A stretch of 10,763 bases of DNA from Campylobacteraceae bacterium (GTDB taxonomy: Bacteria; Campylobacterota; Campylobacteria; Campylobacterales; Sulfurovaceae). The number at the start of each line of letters is the position of its first letter. Within the stretch, counting starts at the first letter, position 1. The position numbers and the translations under genes were made by a program. The notes beneath the pieces were generated by a model, which ran no database searches, was not told the DNA's origin, and was given only the letters and a program-made list of their open reading frames with translations. Where the stretch lies: contig JALSQB010000132.1 in assembly GCA_026985655.1 (NCBI GenBank), positions 1 to 10,763 on the forward strand, in the 5' to 3' direction. Shown here piece by piece: positions 8,034-10,763 of the stretch.

Positions 8034-9022
8034 CTAAATTGCTCCAATAAACGGGTATCACCCTCAAATAGCATTCTAAGGTCAGGTACTTTATGCAGTA
8101 GCATAGCAAATCGTTCAACCCCTAACCCAAAAGCGTAACCAGAAACATCTTTGTACTCAACAGCATCAAAAACATTTGAATCTACAATTCCACAACCTAA
8201 AACTTCCAGCCAACCTGTGTGTGAACAGACGCGACACCCCTCTCCTTCACAGAAGATACAGGATATATCAACTTCACTTGATGGCTCAGTGAATGGGAAG
8301 AAACTTGGTCTAAAACGCACTTCAACTTCACCAAACATATAGTGTAAAAAGTCAGACATAATGGCTTTAAGATTAGCAAAACTTATCTCCCCTTTGGCAT
8401 CAACGACCAATCCTTCTACCTGATGAAACATTGGGGTATGGGTAATGTCATAATCTTTTCTAAAAACAGCACCAGGGGCAATCATGCGAATGGGTGGCTT
8501 TTGACTCAACATCGTTCGTATCTGTACAGGTGAAGTGTGGGTTCGTAGAACCGCACCATCTTTAAAGAAAAAAGTATCTTGCATATCACGAGCAGGGTGG
8601 TTTTTAGGCAAGTTTAGTGCTTCAAAATTATGAAAGTCATCTTCAATTTTAGGACCATCTTCAATGGCAAAGTTTAAGGCAACAAAATAGTCAATAATTT
8701 TATCCATCGTTGCCATGACAGGGTGGTAAGCTCCCTTTTCATCAAGATTACCATAGAGCGAAACATCAATGGCTTCTGCTTTTAAAAGGTTTTCTATCTC
8801 CTCTTTTTTTAGTTTTTCATATCGTGCATCAAATTCTGTTTGCAGTATGGCTTTGTTTTTATTGAGACCTTCAGCAAATGCTTTTTTCTCTGGACCTGGT
8901 ACATCTTTAAGCTTCGCAAACTCTTTCGACAATGTTCCTTTTTTCCCAAAAAGGTCAATACGAACTTTTTCAAGTTCTGTCAGTGAGTTGGCATCGTTAA
9001 TTTGTTTTTTTAATGTTTCCAA
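8030..9022 (-). CDS. pheS: Phenylalanyl-tRNA synthetase alpha subunit
   Basis: Catalytic alpha subunit of PheRS, a class II synthetase that activates phenylalanine and charges tRNA-Phe. The 330 residues begin with a coiled-coil tRNA-binding arm (about 1-85). Motif 2 (FRKDYDITHTPMFHQVEG, 187-204) and motif 3 (GLGVERFAML, 299-308) follow. A297 in GYAFGLG corresponds to the E. coli residue Ala294 that restricts the amino-acid pocket. Residues 255-266 form a four-cysteine knuckle (CIFCEGEGCRVC) seen in many bacteria but not in E. coli. The start is TTG at 9022, with AGAGG 5 nt upstream. An in-frame stop lies just upstream, and the next in-frame ATG (residue 103) would delete the arm. It is the first gene of the cluster and overlaps pheT by ATGA. 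Confidence 0.96.
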   Translation of the reverse strand: METLKKQINDANSLTELEKVRIDLFGKKGTLSKEFAKLKDVPGPEKKAFAEGLNKNKAILQTEFDARYEKLKKEEIENLLKAEAIDVSLYGNLDEKGAYHPVMATMDKIIDYFVALNFAIEDGPKIEDDFHNFEALNLPKNHPARDMQDTFFFKDGAVLRTHTSPVQIRTMLSQKPPIRMIAPGAVFRKDYDITHTPMFHQVEGLVVDAKGEISFANLKAIMSDFLHYMFGEVEVRFRPSFFPFTEPSSEVDISCIFCEGEGCRVCSHTGWLEVLGCGIVDSNVFDAVEYKDVSGYAFGLGVERFAMLLHKVPDLRMLFEGDTRLLEQFR

Positions 9023-9056
9023 AATAACCTCTATCTCATTATTTTATTTGTCTGTA

Positions 9057-9062
9057 ATACTA
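9057..9062 (-). promoter_or_regulatory. Tentative -10 box for pheS
   Basis: The minus strand reads TAGTAT at 9062..9057, placing a start about 28 nt before the pheS TTG codon. TAAAAT nearer the gene is an alternative. Neither has a -35 match. Some promoter is expected here because pheS is the first gene of the cluster and the next gene is divergent. The exact box is a weak call. Confidence 0.25.
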
Positions 9063-9090
9063 TCTAAACTATGCTAATAATGGGATTACT

Positions 9091-9112
9091 AAAAAAAGCT
9101 TCTAAAGCTCTT
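9091..9112 (-). terminator. Terminator-like hairpin with T-run, facing pheS
   Basis: On the minus strand an 8-bp stem (one G.U pair) can form between AAGAGCTT (9112..9105) and AAGCTTTT (9101..9094), with a TAG loop, leading into a run of seven T (9097..9091) shared with the stem. It sits between the tRNA-Asn genes and pheS and overlaps the -35 box of the tRNA promoter. It could stop antisense transcription out of the tRNA region or insulate pheS. The stem is short and only partly G/C. Confidence 0.3.
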
Positions 9113-9139
9113 GACATCAAAACTTTTTTTGTCTATAAT
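9111..9139 (+). promoter_or_regulatory. Consensus sigma70 promoter of the tRNA-Asn pair
   Basis: TTGACA (9111-9116) and TATAAT (9134-9139) are both perfect matches to the consensus and are separated by exactly 17 bp. A start near 9146 leaves about 30 nt before the first tRNA-Asn. A perfect -35 is unusual for this group, whose protein-gene promoters generally lack it, but fits strong stable-RNA expression. Confidence 0.9.
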
Positions 9140-9176
9140 TGCACTCCAATTTAAGCATTAGCTTTAAATTAATTGT

Positions 9177-9251
9177 TCCGGATTAGCTCAGTGGTAGAGT
9201 AGATGACTGTTAATCATTTGGTCGTTGGTTCGAATCCAACATCCGGAGCCA
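9177..9251 (+). tRNA. tRNA-Asn (anticodon GTT), copy 1
   Basis: A full cloverleaf of 75 nt. The acceptor stem is TCCGGAT with ATCCGGA, the D stem GCTC with GAGT, the anticodon stem GATGA with TCATT around the loop CTGTTAA (anticodon GTT), and the T arm GTTGG-TTCGAAT-CCAAC. The discriminator is G and CCA is encoded. It decodes AAC and AAU. It is transcribed from the consensus promoter just upstream, probably as one precursor with copy 2. Confidence 0.97.
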
Positions 9252-9280
9252 TAAAAAACAACACTTTTCAAATTAATTGT

Positions 9281-9355
9281 TCCGGATTAGCTCAGTGGTA
9301 GAGTAGATGACTGTTAATCATTTGGTCGTTGGTTCGAATCCAACATCCGGAGCCA
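9281..9355 (+). tRNA. tRNA-Asn (anticodon GTT), copy 2
   Basis: Identical to the first copy at all 75 positions, with the same GTT anticodon and encoded CCA. It begins 29 bp after the end of copy 1. No separate promoter is seen in the 29-bp gap, so both should come from one transcript and be released by RNase P and 3' processing. Confidence 0.97.
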
Positions 9356-9417
9356 CTCTTTCAAATTTCCCACATTAAAATTTATTATTTTCAATTATCA
9401 GTAGAGTAGGAATTTTT

Positions 9418-9504
9418 ATGGCTACTTTTTTATTGAAATTTTATTATTTTTTTTCAAAAAAATGCAACTTTAGTAGCAAATTTTTAAAAACAGTTGTTAT
9501 ATAA
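9418..9504 (+). CDS. Possible 28-residue ORF upstream of the outer-membrane gene
   Basis: ATG at 9418 is preceded by AGGA (9408-9411) with 6 nt spacing, and the frame ends at TAA 9502-9504. The peptide begins MATFLLKFYYFFSKK and ends FLKTVVI. It is rich in Phe, Lys and Tyr, as any AT-rich DNA would give. Its end overlaps the -10 box of the next gene, so it would have to be read from the tRNA transcript or another start. No family is recognised. The good ribosome binding site is its only real support. Confidence 0.2.
   Translation: MATFLLKFYYFFSKKCNFSSKFLKTVVI
9421..9477 (+). terminator. Imperfect long hairpin, possible end of the tRNA transcript
   Basis: GCTACT (9421-9426) pairs with AGTAGC (9472-9477). 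Inside it, TTTT-A-TTGAAA (9428-9438) pairs with TTTCAA-A-AAAA (9452-9462) apart from one A-A mismatch. AAATTTTT follows. It is the only structured candidate for a terminator between the second tRNA-Asn and the outer-membrane gene. Stem stability is low and the T-run short. Confidence 0.25.
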
Positions 9505-9505
9505 T
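9500..9505 (+). promoter_or_regulatory. -10 box of the outer-membrane protein gene
   Basis: TATAAT at 9500-9505 lies 48 nt before the ATG at 9554, predicting a leader of about 40 nt. T-tracts recur upstream (around 9427, 9448 and 9481), and there is no -35 consensus, the usual picture for Campylobacterota housekeeping promoters. Confidence 0.55.
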
Positions 9506-9553
9506 TAAGAAGTTGGATTATAAAAATCTAAACTATACACAATGGAGTACAAA

Positions 9554-10753
9554 ATGAATAAAATTAAATTATCACTTAGCACAATCGCGATGCTTATGGG
9601 AACAACAGGCTTTGCCATAGAATTGACAGACTATAAAATAGTGGAAGGTGAATACAATGCTGCTTATGTGGATGGTGGATTAAGTATTGACAGTGGAAAT
9701 CAAGACCAAGTATCTTATGATGGTTTTGTGGATGCGAATTTAAAAAGCATTTATACCTCTGCCCCATATACTTTAGATTATGGGCTTGCAGCTGGAGCTG
9801 ATTTTTCAAGAGGTCCAGATGCCAATCAAAGTGCCCAAAATGCTTATGATTCTACTGCTTATTTTGAAGGTAATAAATATTTAAAAAATGATGATACTTT
9901 TTTTGCTTATGGGCGTACTGATTTAGGTTATAGAAAGCAAGTAACAGCTGATTCAGCAGAAGACCCATATCTTAAAGTAGGGGTAGGAGCTGGTTATGGA
10001 CGAATGTATGTGGCAACACCTTTAGCCAATGCTATGAGAGTCGCTGAAGATTTAAAAGCCTATAAACTAATTAAAAGTGATGTTTCAGATAAAGCTTTAA
10101 TCGCAATGGCAAGAGTTATTGGGCTGAAGTCTCAATACGAAAGTAAATATGGTCAAGAAGAGTATAAACAATACTGGTATGAAGCAATGGAGAAAGCATT
10201 AAAAGATAATGATGCTTTGGTTGGAGACTCTTTAGGTGCTGTTGGAATTGTAAGATTAGATGCAATTATTGATGCTAGTGATGGAAGAGGTGTCCTTTCT
10301 CGGCTACATGGTTGGAAAGTACAAGCTGGTGCAGGACAAATTATCTCTCAATATGATGGTTCAAGCTCAGATACAACGGCTGATGTTGGTTTCCAATATG
10401 GATTACCAATTGGATATACTTCACAGTTTTTAAATACAGCTACAGCTTCTAAAGTTTTAGGAAGTAGTAATAGTTTAGATTTTACTGCTAAGAACCTTGC
10501 CTCTTATACGTATGAGATGTCCGATAAAATTGATTGGATTAATAGTTGGGCATTAGGTTATGATGCTTATAAGACAGGTGATGATGTTATGACAAATACA
10601 CTTTCAACACGTTTGAACTATTATCTAGCAAATAAATTAAGTTTAAATGCCAGACTCTCTTTTGCTAAAACAAGTGGTACCAATGGTACAAGTGTTGAAA
10701 CACCAGAATGGGATACTTCATTCTTTACAGGATTACGTTATAGACTTCAATAA
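9554..10753 (+). CDS. Putative outer-membrane beta-barrel protein of unknown function
   Basis: The 399-residue product starts with a signal peptide (lysines at 3 and 5, hydrophobic core, likely cleavage after GFA at 21). Residues about 30-152 and 252-399 show alternating polar/hydrophobic strands rich in Tyr, Gly and Ser (for example DPYLKVGVGAGYGRMYV, SLSLNARLSF-like strands), as in beta-barrels. The last residues are GLRYRLQ rather than the common terminal Phe. Between them, residues about 155-245 are clearly different: charged, helix-forming, with TPLANAMRVAEDL, SQYESKYG and YKQYWYEAMEKAL. After it comes the motif HGWKVQAGAGQ (252-262). I chose ATG 9554 because GGAG (9544-9547) lies 6 nt upstream. 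An earlier ATG at 9542 includes that site and would spoil the signal peptide. No enzyme motif is visible. A porin or other outer-membrane protein is the best guess. The stop is 10 bp from the window edge. Confidence 0.85.
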   Translation: MNKIKLSLSTIAMLMGTTGFAIELTDYKIVEGEYNAAYVDGGLSIDSGNQDQVSYDGFVDANLKSIYTSAPYTLDYGLAAGADFSRGPDANQSAQNAYDSTAYFEGNKYLKNDDTFFAYGRTDLGYRKQVTADSAEDPYLKVGVGAGYGRMYVATPLANAMRVAEDLKAYKLIKSDVSDKALIAMARVIGLKSQYESKYGQEEYKQYWYEAMEKALKDNDALVGDSLGAVGIVRLDAIIDASDGRGVLSRLHGWKVQAGAGQIISQYDGSSSDTTADVGFQYGLPIGYTSQFLNTATASKVLGSSNSLDFTAKNLASYTYEMSDKIDWINSWALGYDAYKTGDDVMTNTLSTRLNYYLANKLSLNARLSFAKTSGTNGTSVETPEWDTSFFTGLRYRLQ

Positions 10754-10763
10754 CAATCCCTAC

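Larger units (their letters stand above)
9166..9355 (+). repeat. 86-bp exact direct repeat carrying tRNA-Asn
   Basis: Positions 9166-9251 and 9270-9355 are identical over 86 bp. Each copy is an 11-bp leader (AAATTAATTGT) followed by a complete tRNA-Asn with encoded CCA. Identity stops exactly at the final A of CCA and just before the leader. An 18-bp spacer with no resemblance to the flanks separates the copies. This points to a tandem duplication of the processed-gene unit plus its immediate leader. Confidence 0.93.

Noticed and set aside
9166..9355. tRNA-Asn repeat as attachment sites of an integrated element
   Set aside because: Both tRNA genes are complete and only 18 bp separates the repeats; no integrase or cargo is present.
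9418..9504. Phe-rich peptide as a pheST attenuation leader
   Set aside because: It is on the opposite strand to pheS and points away from it.
9542..9553. ATG at 9542 as the start of the outer-membrane protein
   Set aside because: The GGAG site for ATG 9554 lies within these codons, and a start at 9554 gives a cleaner signal peptide.

Overview
This window looks like a chromosomal core region of a member of the Campylobacterota (Epsilonproteobacteria). The DNA is AT-rich. The order pheS-pheT-aroA-ispH-rpsA-serA, all on the minus strand, matches what I remember of the Campylobacter jejuni pheS-to-serA cluster. The PheS and RpsA sequences also look closest to that group. Genus cannot be fixed by eye; a free-living or Sulfurimonas/Sulfurospirillum/Arcobacter-like lineage is possible, but that is only a guess.

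Layout: positions 1-63 (minus) hold the first 21 codons of a secreted or exported protein cut by the window edge. Positions 64-172 hold its probable promoter, three phased 10-bp purine-rich repeats and a perfect 11-bp hairpin just past serA. Positions 173-9022 (minus) are the six-gene cluster. Read in the direction of transcription it runs pheS, pheT, aroA, ispH, rpsA, serA. pheS/pheT and pheT/aroA each overlap by ATGA, ispH starts 4 nt after aroA, and serA starts 12 nt after rpsA. The largest internal gap (about 130 nt, before rpsA) holds a good -10 box, so rpsA-serA probably has its own promoter. Positions 9023-9176 are a divergent intergenic region with a consensus sigma70 promoter driving two identical tRNA-Asn genes on the plus strand (9177-9251 and 9281-9355). 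Positions 9356-9553 are AT-rich leader DNA with a possible 28-codon ORF, an imperfect hairpin and a promoter. Positions 9554-10753 (plus) encode a signal-peptide-bearing outer-membrane beta-barrel candidate with an unusual helical insert.

Functionally the cluster mixes translation (PheRS alpha and beta, ribosomal protein S1) with metabolism (chorismate synthesis, the last isoprenoid-precursor step, serine synthesis). AroA is in the pathway that makes phenylalanine, the substrate of PheRS. No mobile element, CRISPR array or defence system is visible, and I found no convincing new multi-gene system. The points most worth a second look are the degenerate editing domain of PheT, the class II signature of AroA, the helical insert of the outer-membrane protein, the recent-looking tRNA-Asn duplication and the phased repeats upstream of the truncated secreted gene.
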